From an uncultured Clostridium sp. (lineage in GTDB: Bacteria; Bacillota; Clostridia; Lachnospirales; Lachnospiraceae), in the NCBI RefSeq assembly GCF_900547735.1, contig NZ_URHZ01000016.1, positions 15,890-79,889 of the forward strand: a stretch of 64,000 nt of DNA, read 5' to 3'. The notes beneath the pieces were generated by a model that was not told the DNA's origin, made no database searches, and worked only from the letters and a program-made list of their open reading frames with translations. Shown here piece by piece: positions 1-8,378 of the stretch. The position numbers and the translations under genes are program-made. The number at the start of each line of letters is the position of its first letter. Position 1 is the first letter of the stretch.

Positions 1-501
1 CGGATTGAGCACTGCGGCTTTATCAATGAAAATCTGGTAGAGCGCATTAAAAAACTGGGCATGGTTGTTGTCCCCCAGCCAGCTTTCTTTTATGAATTCG
101 GTGATGGCTATGTGATAAACTACGGTAAACGGATCGATTCAATGTTTCCCTGCCGCACATGGTTCGACAATGGCGTTGTCGCTGCCGGAAGCTCCGATTG
201 CCCGGTCACCAGTTCCGATCCCCTCTTTGGTATTTTTGAGGCGGTCAACCGTGTGACGTGCAGCGGCAAAAAAGTTTCCCAATGTCAGAGGGTTAATATA
301 AAAGAAGCATTGCGGATGCATACATACAACGGGGCCTACGCCAGCTTTGAGGAGCAGATAAAAGGTTCCCTTGAGGTTGGAAAATTGGCCGATATGGTGG
401 TTTTGTCTGAGAACCTCTATGAGATTTCTGCAGAAAATATAAGAAATGTTCGTGTAGAACGTACAATTATTGACGGTGAAGACGCTTTCATTGCCGATTA
501 A
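1..501 (+). CDS. Amidohydrolase family 3 protein, C-terminal part (start lies before the window)
   Basis: Only the last 166 codons are present; the frame is open from base 1 and stops with TAA at 499-501. The sequence ends like the YtcJ-type amidohydrolase 3 family: a GSSDCPV segment that carries the conserved metal-site Asp of the TIM barrel, a following SSDP stretch, then an ALRMHTYNGAYA helix and the closing beta-sandwich GSLEVGKLADMVVLSENL, which is the usual second half of the composite domain. Family members hydrolyse amides or related C-N bonds with one or two metals; substrate cannot be told from this fragment. A hairpin terminator follows directly, so it is the last gene of its transcript. 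Confidence 0.85.
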   Translation, partial: RIEHCGFINENLVERIKKLGMVVVPQPAFFYEFGDGYVINYGKRIDSMFPCRTWFDNGVVAAGSSDCPVTSSDPLFGIFEAVNRVTCSGKKVSQCQRVNIKEALRMHTYNGAYASFEEQIKGSLEVGKLADMVVLSENLYEISAENIRNVRVERTIIDGEDAFIAD

Positions 502-504
502 AAT

Positions 505-540
505 AAAGCCTCCATTGGTGTTGTCCAGTGGAGGCTTTTT
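505..540 (+). terminator. Intrinsic terminator after the amidohydrolase
   Basis: AAAGCCTCCA and TGGAGGCTTT form a 10-bp stem with a 14-nt loop, followed by a T run. It begins four bases after the stop codon. Confidence 0.85.
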
Positions 541-577
541 GGTGATTCCCATGTCTTTTGTATCCTGTATATTGTTT

Positions 578-2563
578 TTATCCCCGGAAACGGTTAAGAC
601 ATGCGTAAATTTCCTGTATGCGGGGCATGCATAATCCCATTGCCGTATAGGAGGAGCTGTTAAATGCCGCCAGTCCCTTTTTCTCGTATTCCTTCATAAG
701 GAGGGACACGGTTTCCTGCAGGGTATAACGTGACAGCAGATCGCGTTCCAGACAGAACCGGACCATCTGTGCCAGAGCTGAGGTCTGTTCACTGTCGGCC
801 AACTGCTCAACAAACCGGAGATCAACCGGCTCTTTTGCAACCTGGAAGGAATCCTTACCGAAAACTTTGACCTTGATTCTGTCGTCGCCTCTGCGGCCGT
901 CACCACGGTCATCCCTGCCGCCTCTGCGGCCGTCACCACGGTCATCCCTGCCGCCTCTGCGGCTGTCATTACGGTCATCCCTGCCGCCTCTGCGGCCGTC
1001 ACCACGGTCATCCCTGCCGCCTCTGCGGCTGTCACTACGGTCATCCCTGCCGTCTCTCTGGTCTTCCCTGCGGTTATCTCTGCCGCCCCTCAGGTTTTCA
1101 CTGCGGTCGTCGCTGCCATTTCTCCAGCTTTCACTGAAGTCTTCCCTGCGCTCGGTATCTCTTCGCCCGCTGGAACTGGAGCCGCTGTTCCTGCATATCA
1201 GTTTCCTGTTGGCAGCGGGCAGATTAAATCCGGGTGCCGTCGTAGCGGGAGCTGAGGAGGCACGGTATTCATCGCAGGCCTTTTTAACCTGCTCCGTAAT
1301 ATCGCAGGGGCGGTAAGAGTCCATCTGGATTACCGTGTCGGCGATATAGAAGTAGGCGCCGGAGCTTCCAGCCACCAGTATAGTGGATATTCCGGCTTTG
1401 TCATAGAGTTCCCGGGCCCTCTCAATAAATGGAGTGATAGGTTCCTTATCACGGCTCACAATCTTCTCCATCAGTTCGTCCCGGAGCATGAAGTTTGTGG
1501 CGGATGTATCCTCATCGATCAAGAATGCCGCCGCTCCGGCTTCGATTCCCTCAATGACGGCCGCTGCCTGCGATGTGCTGCCGCTGGCGTCTTCTGAGGA
1601 GAAGCGGGAGGTGTCCCTGCCGTTCGGCAGATCATTGATGAACAGGGAGATATCCACATTATTGATGCTCCGTCCGTCCTCGGCACGCAGTTTAACCGCG
1701 GTTTCGTCCGTTATCACATACTCGCGCCCGTCTCCGGCTATATGATTGTATACGCCGTTTTCCAGAGCCTTCAGCAGGGTGGATTTGCCGTGATAGCCTC
1801 CTCCGACTATCAGGGTAATTCCTCTGTGGACCGCCATGCCGCGGATTGGGCCATGGTGCGGCAGGTTAAGAGTGATGCTTAAAGAAGCGGGAGAGATAAA
1901 CGGGACGCTGCCCTTCATTGGCCGATCCGAAATACCGGTTTCTCTGGGCAGCACGGAGCCGTCGGCGGCAAATGAGACAAGGTTAAGCCGCTTCAGTTCA
2001 TTCCGTATAAATTCCTGATCCTCCGCGAGTTCGATCACGCTGCGGACCTGTTTCGGATCTCTGTTCTTATAAATGAAAACATTCCTGACGCAGCCGGGAA
2101 GAAAATCAAACAGTATTTTAATCAGTTCGCCCGAGTTGATAGTCCTGCCAAAGGCCGGAAAGCCCACCTCAAAACGCGCTGTGATTCCGCTGTCCGTACA
2201 CTCGCATGCCGTGCGCTCCAAAACCTCCTGCCCCGGCCTGCTGGTAGCAATAAGGCCGCTTTTGCCGGAGCCTTTGGCCTTGAAATTAAAACGGGAGATT
2301 TCCTGGCTGAAACAGCGCAGTAAATAATCCTCCAGGGCGGTTTTCTTCCATGGCCTGTCGCTATATTCGGAGGGAAATGCGTTTATTTTACGGGGAACAA
2401 ACACACTGACCTTGGAGGGGGAGGCAAACGGATCACCCTGAACATGGTCGATTGATAAAATATAATCTTTAAAATCATAGGAACCCTGAGCAGATTTATA
2501 GGCGGGATAGCTTTTGTGATCAACGGATTCCAGAAGTCTTTTTAAATCCTGGGATTGATTCAT
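578..2563 (-). CDS. ABC-class ATPase (PF09818-like) with RGG/RDD tandem repeats
   Basis: Start chosen at the ATG at 2563 (MNQSQDLKRLL), 8 nt after an AAAAGG ribosome site; a 37-codon upstream extension is open but has no site. 661 aa. It matches the 'predicted ATPase of the ABC class' family: Walker A GGGYHGKST, an SGSTSQAA signature-like stretch, and Walker B ending LIDEDTSATN. The family is cytoplasmic and of unproven function. Unusually, a region of about 110 residues after the ATPase core is rich in Arg, Asp and Gly, with an 11-residue unit (GRDDRGDGRRG type) repeated; the DNA is five near-identical 33-bp units at 888-1052. RGG-type tracts often bind RNA, so a nucleic-acid role is a guess. 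Transcribed alone, divergent from the MATE gene. Confidence 0.85.
   Translation of the reverse strand: MNQSQDLKRLLESVDHKSYPAYKSAQGSYDFKDYILSIDHVQGDPFASPSKVSVFVPRKINAFPSEYSDRPWKKTALEDYLLRCFSQEISRFNFKAKGSGKSGLIATSRPGQEVLERTACECTDSGITARFEVGFPAFGRTINSGELIKILFDFLPGCVRNVFIYKNRDPKQVRSVIELAEDQEFIRNELKRLNLVSFAADGSVLPRETGISDRPMKGSVPFISPASLSITLNLPHHGPIRGMAVHRGITLIVGGGYHGKSTLLKALENGVYNHIAGDGREYVITDETAVKLRAEDGRSINNVDISLFINDLPNGRDTSRFSSEDASGSTSQAAAVIEGIEAGAAAFLIDEDTSATNFMLRDELMEKIVSRDKEPITPFIERARELYDKAGISTILVAGSSGAYFYIADTVIQMDSYRPCDITEQVKKACDEYRASSAPATTAPGFNLPAANRKLICRNSGSSSSGRRDTERREDFSESWRNGSDDRSENLRGGRDNRREDQRDGRDDRSDSRRGGRDDRGDGRRGGRDDRNDSRRGGRDDRGDGRRGGRDDRGDGRRGDDRIKVKVFGKDSFQVAKEPVDLRFVEQLADSEQTSALAQMVRFCLERDLLSRYTLQETVSLLMKEYEKKGLAAFNSSSYTAMGLCMPRIQEIYACLNRFRG
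888..1052 (-). repeat. Five 33-bp tandem repeats inside the ABC-class ATPase gene
   Basis: Units begin at 888, 921, 954, 987 and 1020 and differ only at a few positions. Each codes for 11 residues rich in Arg, Gly and Asp, so copy-number change keeps the frame. More diverged units continue toward 1095. Confidence 0.9.
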
Positions 2564-2947
2564 GGTTTTTTCCTTTTCTGCAGATACATTTGAGTCTGCA
2601 ATTGATAATTGATGGTGGTAAACCGGGCCCTCTGTCTTTGAAGGCCGGCAGGATACGGAAGGAGTATCTTGCAATCCGTACCAGAATATTTTAATTCATC
2701 TATACCAAAATGGCAAGAGTTCGATGCGGTTCGAGTGTCAGTACTTACCTTGTACACTGTAATTCGTTTCACAATGCATAGAAACGGAAAAAATGCAGTT
2801 TCGTATTTAAGGTTCGGTAAAGCCGGGGGATGGTTCAGACAGCTACGGTCTGCCGGGATATTGAATTTCCTTTTTTCCTGTGATATTATTGGCAGAGATA
2901 TAAAAAATGCCCCCAGGCATTTGCAGAGGGCATGTACGGAGGAAAAA
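2564..2947. other. Divergent intergenic region, no gene
   Basis: 384 bp between the minus-strand ATPase and the plus-strand MATE gene. Frames open across it have no ribosome site until the MATE start at 2948. It holds the promoter at 2861-2889 and, just downstream, an inverted repeat AAATGCC-CCCA-GGCATTT at 2905-2922 that could be an operator or a leader hairpin. Confidence 0.6.
2861..2889 (+). promoter_or_regulatory. Sigma-A-type promoter for the MATE gene
   Basis: TTGAAT at 2861-2866, a 17-bp spacer, TATTAT at 2884-2889. The inverted repeat at 2905-2922 lies where transcription would begin or shortly after. Confidence 0.6.
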
Positions 2948-4300
2948 ATGGGACATTTTGAAAATGATTTATCTAAGGGAAATGTGGTAAAGCAGCTTAT
3001 TATGTTTGCAATTCCCTTTCTGATATCCAGTATTGTTCAGTCACTGTACAACGTGGCGGACATGCTGATTGTAGGTAATTTCAGCGGAACGGCCAGCATG
3101 TCCGGGGTAAATATTGGCGGACAGGTGACATTTATCCTGACTAATATTGTGGTGGGGCTTTGTTCGGGCGGAACGGTGCTGGTGGCTCAGTATCTGGGGG
3201 CCAAAAAGAGAGAAGATATGCAGGACACGGTAGCAACCCTGATGAGTACACTGTTAGCTGCGGCCATTGTCATAACGATTATGATGCTGTTTCTGAAGAA
3301 TCAGGTCCTTCACGCGATCAACACACCGGCTGAATCTTTCGAGGAGGCCAGCCGTTACCTGACTGTGACTGTAACCGGTGTCATATTTATTTTCGGCTAT
3401 AATGTTTTGAGCGCGGTTATGAGGGGAATGGGAGACAGTAAAAGACCGTTCTATTTTGTTCTTATTGCCTGCGTAACCAATATATTTCTGGATCTTCTGC
3501 TGGTGGCGGTATTCGGCATGGGAGCGTTTGGAGCCGCCGTGGCAACGGTCATATCACAGGCGGCCAGTATGATATTCTGTATCATCTACATGGTGAGGAA
3601 TGATTTCATTTTCGATTTTAAGCCGTCTTCATTCAAGTTTCACAAAGAAAAGCTTTCACTGATCATTAAAATCGGACTTCCGGCGGCGATTCAAAATGGA
3701 ATTACCAGCTTTTCCTTCCTGATTATTACAACACTTGTCAATACGATCGGCGGGGTGAATGCTTCGGCGGCCGTAGGTGTGGTGGGAAAGGTCAATGGGT
3801 TTGCCATCATGCCGGCCATTGCAATGGGCAGCTCCATTGCCACAATGTGTGCACAAAACATCGGAGCCGGGCAATGGGAACGTGCCGGAAAAACCTGCAA
3901 GGCGGGTACGCTGATAGCGGTAGGGTGCAGCTATCTGATTTTTATCCTGGTGCAGTTGTTCCCAAGACAGATTCTGGAACTGTTTGACAGTAATCCTGAC
4001 ATGATACAGAGTGGGATCCAGTATTTCAGGACATTCAGTTTTGACTATTTGTTTGTACCCCTCTGCTTTTCGATAAACGGTCTGTTTATTGCATCCGGCC
4101 ATACGACATTCTCACTGATCAATTCCGTAATGTCCGCATTGGCCCTGAGAATTCCGGCTTCCGTTTTATTCGGCATGGTCTTTGACATGGGATTAACCGG
4201 AGTGGGGCTGGGAGCCCCGATAGCTTCCTTTGAGAGCCTGATACTTATTATCTGGTTCTATCTGTCGGGAAAATGGCGGGAGAATGTAGTGAAGCAATGA
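2948..4300 (+). CDS. MATE family efflux transporter
   Basis: 450 aa from the ATG at 2948, four bases after a CGGAGGA ribosome site; an in-frame extension to 2669 lacks one. The length, the opening MFAIPFLISSIVQSLYNVADMLIVGNF-type first helix and a second similar half starting near IKIGLPAAIQNGITS are typical of MATE exporters, which have twelve membrane helices as two six-helix bundles and expel drugs or metabolites by Na+ or H+ antiport. Single-gene transcript with its own promoter and terminator. No regulator gene adjoins it, but an inverted repeat sits at the promoter. Substrate unknown. Confidence 0.92.
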   Translation: MGHFENDLSKGNVVKQLIMFAIPFLISSIVQSLYNVADMLIVGNFSGTASMSGVNIGGQVTFILTNIVVGLCSGGTVLVAQYLGAKKREDMQDTVATLMSTLLAAAIVITIMMLFLKNQVLHAINTPAESFEEASRYLTVTVTGVIFIFGYNVLSAVMRGMGDSKRPFYFVLIACVTNIFLDLLLVAVFGMGAFGAAVATVISQAASMIFCIIYMVRNDFIFDFKPSSFKFHKEKLSLIIKIGLPAAIQNGITSFSFLIITTLVNTIGGVNASAAVGVVGKVNGFAIMPAIAMGSSIATMCAQNIGAGQWERAGKTCKAGTLIAVGCSYLIFILVQLFPRQILELFDSNPDMIQSGIQYFRTFSFDYLFVPLCFSINGLFIASGHTTFSLINSVMSALALRIPASVLFGMVFDMGLTGVGLGAPIASFESLILIIWFYLSGKWRENVVKQ

Positions 4301-4322
4301 AATTTTCAGATGGTAAAGACAC

Positions 4323-4370
4323 AAAGAGAAACAGGGATGGAAGAGCGACTTCCGCCTGCTTCTCTTTTTT
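4323..4370 (+). terminator. Intrinsic terminator after the MATE gene
   Basis: Imperfect stem AAAGAGAA-CAGG / CCTG-TTCTCTTT with an inner GGAAG/CTTCC helix, ending in six T. Confidence 0.8.
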
Positions 4371-4418
4371 GATGCCGGTACGGTTATGTAAATGGCATCC
4401 TGTTTTCTAGTGGTTTTA

Positions 4419-4787
4419 TTACAGATGATAGTATTCCATCATTTCAGCGAGAAAGTCAGGCTCACTCTGCAGTTTTGCCAATTCTGCCGTACGGTGATCG
4501 TCAATCATGGCGTTTACCAGATCAAGCATTAACTTTTTACCCTGAAGTTGCCCCTCTTTAAGACCTTCCTTTTGCCCTTCCTCAAACCTCACATCCAGCG
4601 CATCTTCCATATTGAATTCCGTAAACAGCATATTCACCGCCTCCGTTCCATGCTCCTTCAGAAAATCAGTCATAATACCTACACGCTCGCAGTCTGCCAT
4701 GGCCTGAATAATGGCCGCATCGTGACCTCTTTTTCCATTGATTAAACTTTTGCCAATTTTAGAATAATGTAATTTCTCACGTTTCAA
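4419..4787 (-). pseudogene. Truncated copy of the C-terminal part of the neighbouring Rpn-type nuclease
   Basis: The last ~100 residues are almost identical to the end of the gene at 4795-5856 (AIIQAMADCERVGIMTDFL onward), and the DNA is nearly identical over roughly 300 bp. The copy lacks the nuclease core entirely. Its only in-frame start is a TTG at 4787 with no ribosome site, and the first ~25 residues have no counterpart. It also lacks the GIKE repeats: the full copy reads KEG followed by four IKEG units where this one goes directly from LKEG to QLQG. Best read as a tandem duplication remnant; a small expressed tail protein is possible but unlikely. Confidence 0.7.
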
Positions 4788-4794
4788 TATAAGG

Positions 4795-5856
4795 TTAGTT
4801 TAGATGATAGTATTCCATCATTTCAGCGAGAAAGTCAGGCTCACTCTGCAGTTTTGCCAATTCTGCCGTACGGTGATCGTTAATCATGGCGTTTACCAGA
4901 TCAAGCATTAACCTTTTACCCTGAAGTTGCCCCTCTTTAATTCCCTCTTTAATTCCCTCTTTAATTCCCTCTTTAATTCCTTCTTTAAGACCTTCCTTTT
5001 GCCCTTCCTCAAACCTCACATCCAGCGCATCTTCCATATTGAATTCCGTAAACAGCATATTCACCGCCTCCGTTCCATGCTCCTTCAGAAAATCAGTCAT
5101 AATACCTACACGCTCGCAGTCCGCCATGGCCTGAATAATGGCCTCATCGCGGTTTTTTCCCTTATTTATGTAATCCCTTATAGTTTGTATAAAAAAGGAA
5201 TATTCATAAAGCGGTCTGCACCGCTCCAGAATTGGGTGGCTGACCGGCAGATTGATATTGATTACCTTTACAATTAATTCTAACATAGGCGGATCGGCTT
5301 TTTCAAGATAGGCGTCGGAAAGTTTAAGGATTTTTTCACCGGGGAAATCTTTGCTTCCGTTATAGAATACAAAGAATTCGGGAGTGGGAACCGGAATCTG
5401 GCCTGTCCGGTAAAGTGCCCTGGGCTCAATGAGCTTTTCCATCGTCCGGCCATAATAAATAGCGTCCCGAAGCGGCATATTCGCATTGACTGTGGACTGG
5501 TGTTCACTGATTACTAATACTTTGTTTTTCACTGTAAACGCCATGTCATTTTTTCTGGCCATAAAAAGTACCCCGCTGAGAGTGGTAAATGTAATATCCT
5601 CCGGGCGCACCATATCGGCTCCGTCCAGGGCCGAATAAAGCCTGGCCGCGTTTTCGGGGTCGCTGAAAAATGCTGTAAATGCGCTGGATTTTACTTCTCT
5701 GTTTGTAAGGCGGCTTTCAGTGTCCGTAGGGTGATTTTCAGGATTTGTAAGACGGTTTCCGGTGTTTGTGCCACGGCTTTCGGGGCCAATAATCTGATTT
5801 CCGGAGCGGGTGATGCGACTATCGAAGTCAGTGATATGATTTTTAGAATTTTCCAT
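4795..5856 (-). CDS. Rpn family recombination-promoting nuclease / PD-(D/E)XK transposase-like protein
   Basis: 353 aa, ATG at 5856 preceded by a strong GGGAGGG site. After a ~50-residue Asn/Thr-rich head of loosely repeated units comes the nuclease fold: NDMAFTVKNKVLVISEHQST contains the Asp and the E-x-Q pair expected for the PD-(D/E)XK site. The C-terminal third is the charged, helical tail common to this family in Lachnospiraceae. A 12-bp unit repeated around 4930-4985 codes for a run of IKEG units, likely extending a coiled coil. Rpn proteins of E. coli raise RecA-independent recombination; many genomes carry several copies. Function here is inferred from the fold only. Confidence 0.75.
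   Translation of the reverse strand: MENSKNHITDFDSRITRSGNQIIGPESRGTNTGNRLTNPENHPTDTESRLTNREVKSSAFTAFFSDPENAARLYSALDGADMVRPEDITFTTLSGVLFMARKNDMAFTVKNKVLVISEHQSTVNANMPLRDAIYYGRTMEKLIEPRALYRTGQIPVPTPEFFVFYNGSKDFPGEKILKLSDAYLEKADPPMLELIVKVININLPVSHPILERCRPLYEYSFFIQTIRDYINKGKNRDEAIIQAMADCERVGIMTDFLKEHGTEAVNMLFTEFNMEDALDVRFEEGQKEGLKEGIKEGIKEGIKEGIKEGQLQGKRLMLDLVNAMINDHRTAELAKLQSEPDFLAEMMEYYHLN
4930..4990 (-). repeat. 12-bp tandem repeat coding for IKEG units
   Basis: TTTAATTCCCTC on the plus strand is repeated about four times in a row, with a diverged fifth unit. The truncated neighbour copy has none, so the array expanded or contracted after the duplication. Confidence 0.85.
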
Positions 5857-6069
5857 AGAATCCCTCCCATATGAAGTTGTTTTGAGATTAAGAAATGATT
5901 TGCAGAGACTGCAGGAATTTAAGAATGTTCAGATTTATTCTGACTGGTTGTTTTATAGTAACACAGAGCCGGAGAAATGTCTATTGCCCCGCGGCCTTTT
6001 TCGCACGGAATATCTGTCTGCTGTGGCACATACATTAATAACAATCGACTGTATCAGGGAGTATATTTC

Positions 6070-6678
6070 ATGCTGAATTATCTGTGGGCATTTATGATGC
6101 TTGTTGGAATTATATGGGCGGCTCTGCACGGCAATCTGGCTCTCGTGACCACCGGCGCTCTGGATTCGGCCAGGGAGGCTGTGACTCTCTGCATTACGAT
6201 GCTCGGCGTCATGTCATTCTGGACCGGAATTCTGGAGGTTGGCAGGCGGGCCGGGCTAATTGAGCAGTTATCAAAGAAAATGACCCCCATTCTGAGATTT
6301 CTCTTTCCGAAGATCCCCAAGGGGCATCCTTCTCTGGAATCCATTTCCGCCAATATGATTGCCAACATGCTGGGACTTGGCTGGGCTGCGACGCCGGCCG
6401 GCCTGCAGGCAATGGAAGAGCTGGAAAACCTGGAGGAAGACAGAAGACGGGAAGGAAAAAAATCAGTTCCGAGGGGAGTTGCCAATAATGAGATGTGCAC
6501 ATTCCTGATTATCAACATATCTTCTCTGCAACTGATCCCAATCAACATGATTGCATACAGGACTCAATATGGCAGCATCAACCCTACGGCAATTGTGGGG
6601 CCCGCACTGGTGGCTACAACAATCAGCACGATCGTAGCGGCAATATTCTGTAAATGGAAAAACAGGAAAGCCGGCTAG
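6070..6678 (+). CDS. spmA: Spore maturation protein A
   Basis: 202 aa from ATG 6070, preceded by CAGGGAG; the open frame upstream has no site. Membrane protein of the nucleoside-recognition (Gate) family; the GVMSFWTGILEVGRRAGL helix, the ISANMIANMLGLGWAATPAGLQAM block and the NNEMCTFLIINISSLQLIP block are SpmA hallmarks, and the length is that of the family. In Bacillus SpmA and SpmB act together in spore-core dehydration and heat resistance. Here spmB is not next but 1 kb downstream, beyond an ArsC-like gene on the other strand, so the usual spmAB operon is broken. Confidence 0.93.
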   Translation: MLNYLWAFMMLVGIIWAALHGNLALVTTGALDSAREAVTLCITMLGVMSFWTGILEVGRRAGLIEQLSKKMTPILRFLFPKIPKGHPSLESISANMIANMLGLGWAATPAGLQAMEELENLEEDRRREGKKSVPRGVANNEMCTFLIINISSLQLIPINMIAYRTQYGSINPTAIVGPALVATTISTIVAAIFCKWKNRKAG

Positions 6679-6859
6679 CGTGTTTAATACATATATGTTG
6701 ATCCATTGGCAGCAATATTCTACATTGAGAACACATTAATACACAATGACGGATAAAATGGAAGGCAGGACGGCAGAGAAGGCGCGGCGGAAAAAGCAGG
6801 GTGACAAAAAAGGGCGGAAAAAGCAGGGCGATAGAAAAAATAGAAAAAAAGAAACATCA

Positions 6860-6890
6860 AAGCGCCGGATAACATAAAAATCCGGCGCTT
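6860..6890 (-). terminator. Terminator of the ArsC/Spx-like gene
   Basis: Perfect 10-bp stem AAGCGCCGGA/TCCGGCGCTT with an 11-nt loop. Read on the minus strand it is followed by TGATG and a long T-rich run. It may also stop spmA transcripts. Confidence 0.7.
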
Positions 6891-6933
6891 AAACAATATA
6901 TCCACGATAACAATGGATGGACAAACTATAATA

Positions 6934-7290
6934 TCACTTCAGCTTCTCTGCCCACTCAGCTTCTTTAAAACCAACCAGCACAAAATCTTCGGTTATAATA
7001 AGAGGACGTTTTACAAGCATCCCGTCTGTGGCCAGCAGGTTATACTGTTCCTCCTCGCTCATAGACGGCAGTTTATCCTTCAGTTCCATGCTCTTATAAA
7101 GCAGCCCGCTGGTATTGAAAAATTTCTTAAGCGGAAGCCCGCTTCTCCGGTGCCACAGTTTCAGTTCATCGGCCGAGGGATTATTCTCCTTAATATGACG
7201 GGCCTCGTAAGAGATACTGTGGCTGTCCAGCCATTTTTTTGCCTTCTGACAGGTGGAACAGGGGGGATATTCTAAAAATAATACACTCAT
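6934..7290 (-). CDS. ArsC/Spx family thioredoxin-fold protein
   Basis: 118 aa, ATG at 7290. Begins LFLEYPPCSTCQKAKKWLD: a thioredoxin-fold first strand and a C11-x-x-C14 pair as in the Spx/MgsR/YffB branch of the ArsC family, followed by the conserved NNPSADELKLWHRRSGLPLKKFFN and VKRPLIITED segments. Spx-type members bind RNA polymerase during disulfide stress; arsenate reductases of this family use glutaredoxin. No arsenic genes are nearby, and the RPI motif used for glutathione is here KRP-L, so a redox or regulatory role fits better than arsenate reduction. It is inserted between spmA and spmB on the opposite strand. Confidence 0.85.
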   Translation of the reverse strand: MSVLFLEYPPCSTCQKAKKWLDSHSISYEARHIKENNPSADELKLWHRRSGLPLKKFFNTSGLLYKSMELKDKLPSMSEEEQYNLLATDGMLVKRPLIITEDFVLVGFKEAEWAEKLK

Positions 7291-7722
7291 GATAGTCTCC
7301 TTTCGCGTGTCTGTAATTTAACCTGTAATCGTTTCAAGTCTCGATTACTTTCAGCTCAAATTGTACCAAGTTTTTATACTGCTGTTATCATATCATAAAA
7401 ATTGCGTTCTGCCAGCCCCCTAGGCTAGACGTAGATTAACAATTTTATATACCGGCTGTTATCGTTCATAATTCATCCATTTTTCACCCATGATTGCTCA
7501 CAATACATCCATTATTTTTGATACACCATTTGGAATCCGGCCGGACCGGGACCGGAGGTCCGTTTTATCGGTTTTTTAACCTGTTCAAGCAGTAGGGGTC
7601 TTATTTCACAGTATGGTCACAAATTCCATATATAATTATTCCGATAAATGACGGGTAATCAGAATGGAAGGAGTGGTGTGCGAATAAAATAGTAATGATA
7701 ACGGCTTCGTCAGGAGCGTCCA
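7291..7722. other. Intergenic region before spmB, no gene
   Basis: No frame with a ribosome site. A hairpin CGGACC (7542-7547) / GGTCCG (7557-7562) followed by T-rich sequence looks like a plus-strand terminator although no plus-strand gene precedes it; it may end a short or antisense transcript. The spmB promoter must lie after it, but no clear sporulation promoter could be fixed by eye. Confidence 0.4.
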
Positions 7723-8247
7723 ATGAAATTTATTCTTTATATATCGGAATATCTGGTTCCGATTATCATTTTTTATATTGCCGGTTTTGCCTTTCTCTCA
7801 AAACGTCCGGTTTTTGATGATTTTATAGAAGGTGCAAAACAGGGAATGAAAACAGTCGCAGACATTCTCCCCACCCTGATTGGCCTGATGACGGCCGTGG
7901 GAGTACTCAGGGCCTCCGGCTTTCTTGATTTTTTGTCCGGCGTTCTGGAAAAACCGGCCGGACTTTTACATATACCGTCCCAGATCGTTCCGGTCATTCT
8001 GGTCAGGCTCGTTTCCAGTTCGGCAGCCACGGGGCTGCTGCTGGATATTTTTAAGACCTCGGGGCCGGATTCCTTTGTCGGAATGATGGTTTCGATTCTG
8101 GAAAGCTGTACGGAAACCGTCTTTTATACAATGAGCGTTTACTTCATGACGGCAAAGGTAACGAAGACAAGATGGACATTTGCCGGGGCAATGCTGGCCA
8201 CGGCGGCAGGCATCGCAGCCAGTATTTTCTTGGCGTCGGTCGGATAA
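7723..8247 (+). CDS. spmB: Spore maturation protein B
   Basis: 174 aa, ATG 7723 after CAGGAGCG. Four to five membrane helices; FIEGAKQGMKTVADILPTLIGLMTAVGVLRASG and the SSSAATGLLLDIFKTSGPDSFVG / ESCTETVFYTMSVY blocks are characteristic of SpmB, the partner of SpmA in spore maturation. The full normal length is present. It is separated from spmA by about 1 kb and has its own leader, so it needs its own promoter. Confidence 0.93.
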   Translation: MKFILYISEYLVPIIIFYIAGFAFLSKRPVFDDFIEGAKQGMKTVADILPTLIGLMTAVGVLRASGFLDFLSGVLEKPAGLLHIPSQIVPVILVRLVSSSAATGLLLDIFKTSGPDSFVGMMVSILESCTETVFYTMSVYFMTAKVTKTRWTFAGAMLATAAGIAASIFLASVG

Positions 8248-8298
8248 AAACATATGAAAATACTGGAAAAATGCCATTTTTTGTAAGAATTTTGACGG

Positions 8299-8327
8299 TT
8301 GTCTTGACAGGGAGAATATTGTATAAT
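8299..8327 (+). promoter_or_regulatory. Promoter and possible operator for the MarR regulator
   Basis: TTGTCT at 8299-8304, 17 bp, perfect TATAAT at 8322-8327. Right after it the octamer AGTACGCG occurs twice (from 8333 and from 8346), a possible autoregulatory site. Confidence 0.65.
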
Positions 8328-8378
8328 CAGTTAGTACGCGGATGAGTACGCGAAAACTATGAAATGAAAGGGATTGCC

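Noticed and set aside
888..1095. Regular short repeats suggesting a CRISPR array
   Set aside because: Units are contiguous with no unique spacers and are in frame inside a gene.
867..1316. Long open frames opposite the ABC-class ATPase (Pro/Arg/Ser-rich, 116-149 codons)
   Set aside because: They are read-throughs of the 33-bp coding repeats in other frames, without ribosome sites.
8304..8327. TTGACA as -35 with TATAAT at 8322
   Set aside because: Spacing is only 12 bp; TTGTCT at 8299 with 17 bp is better.
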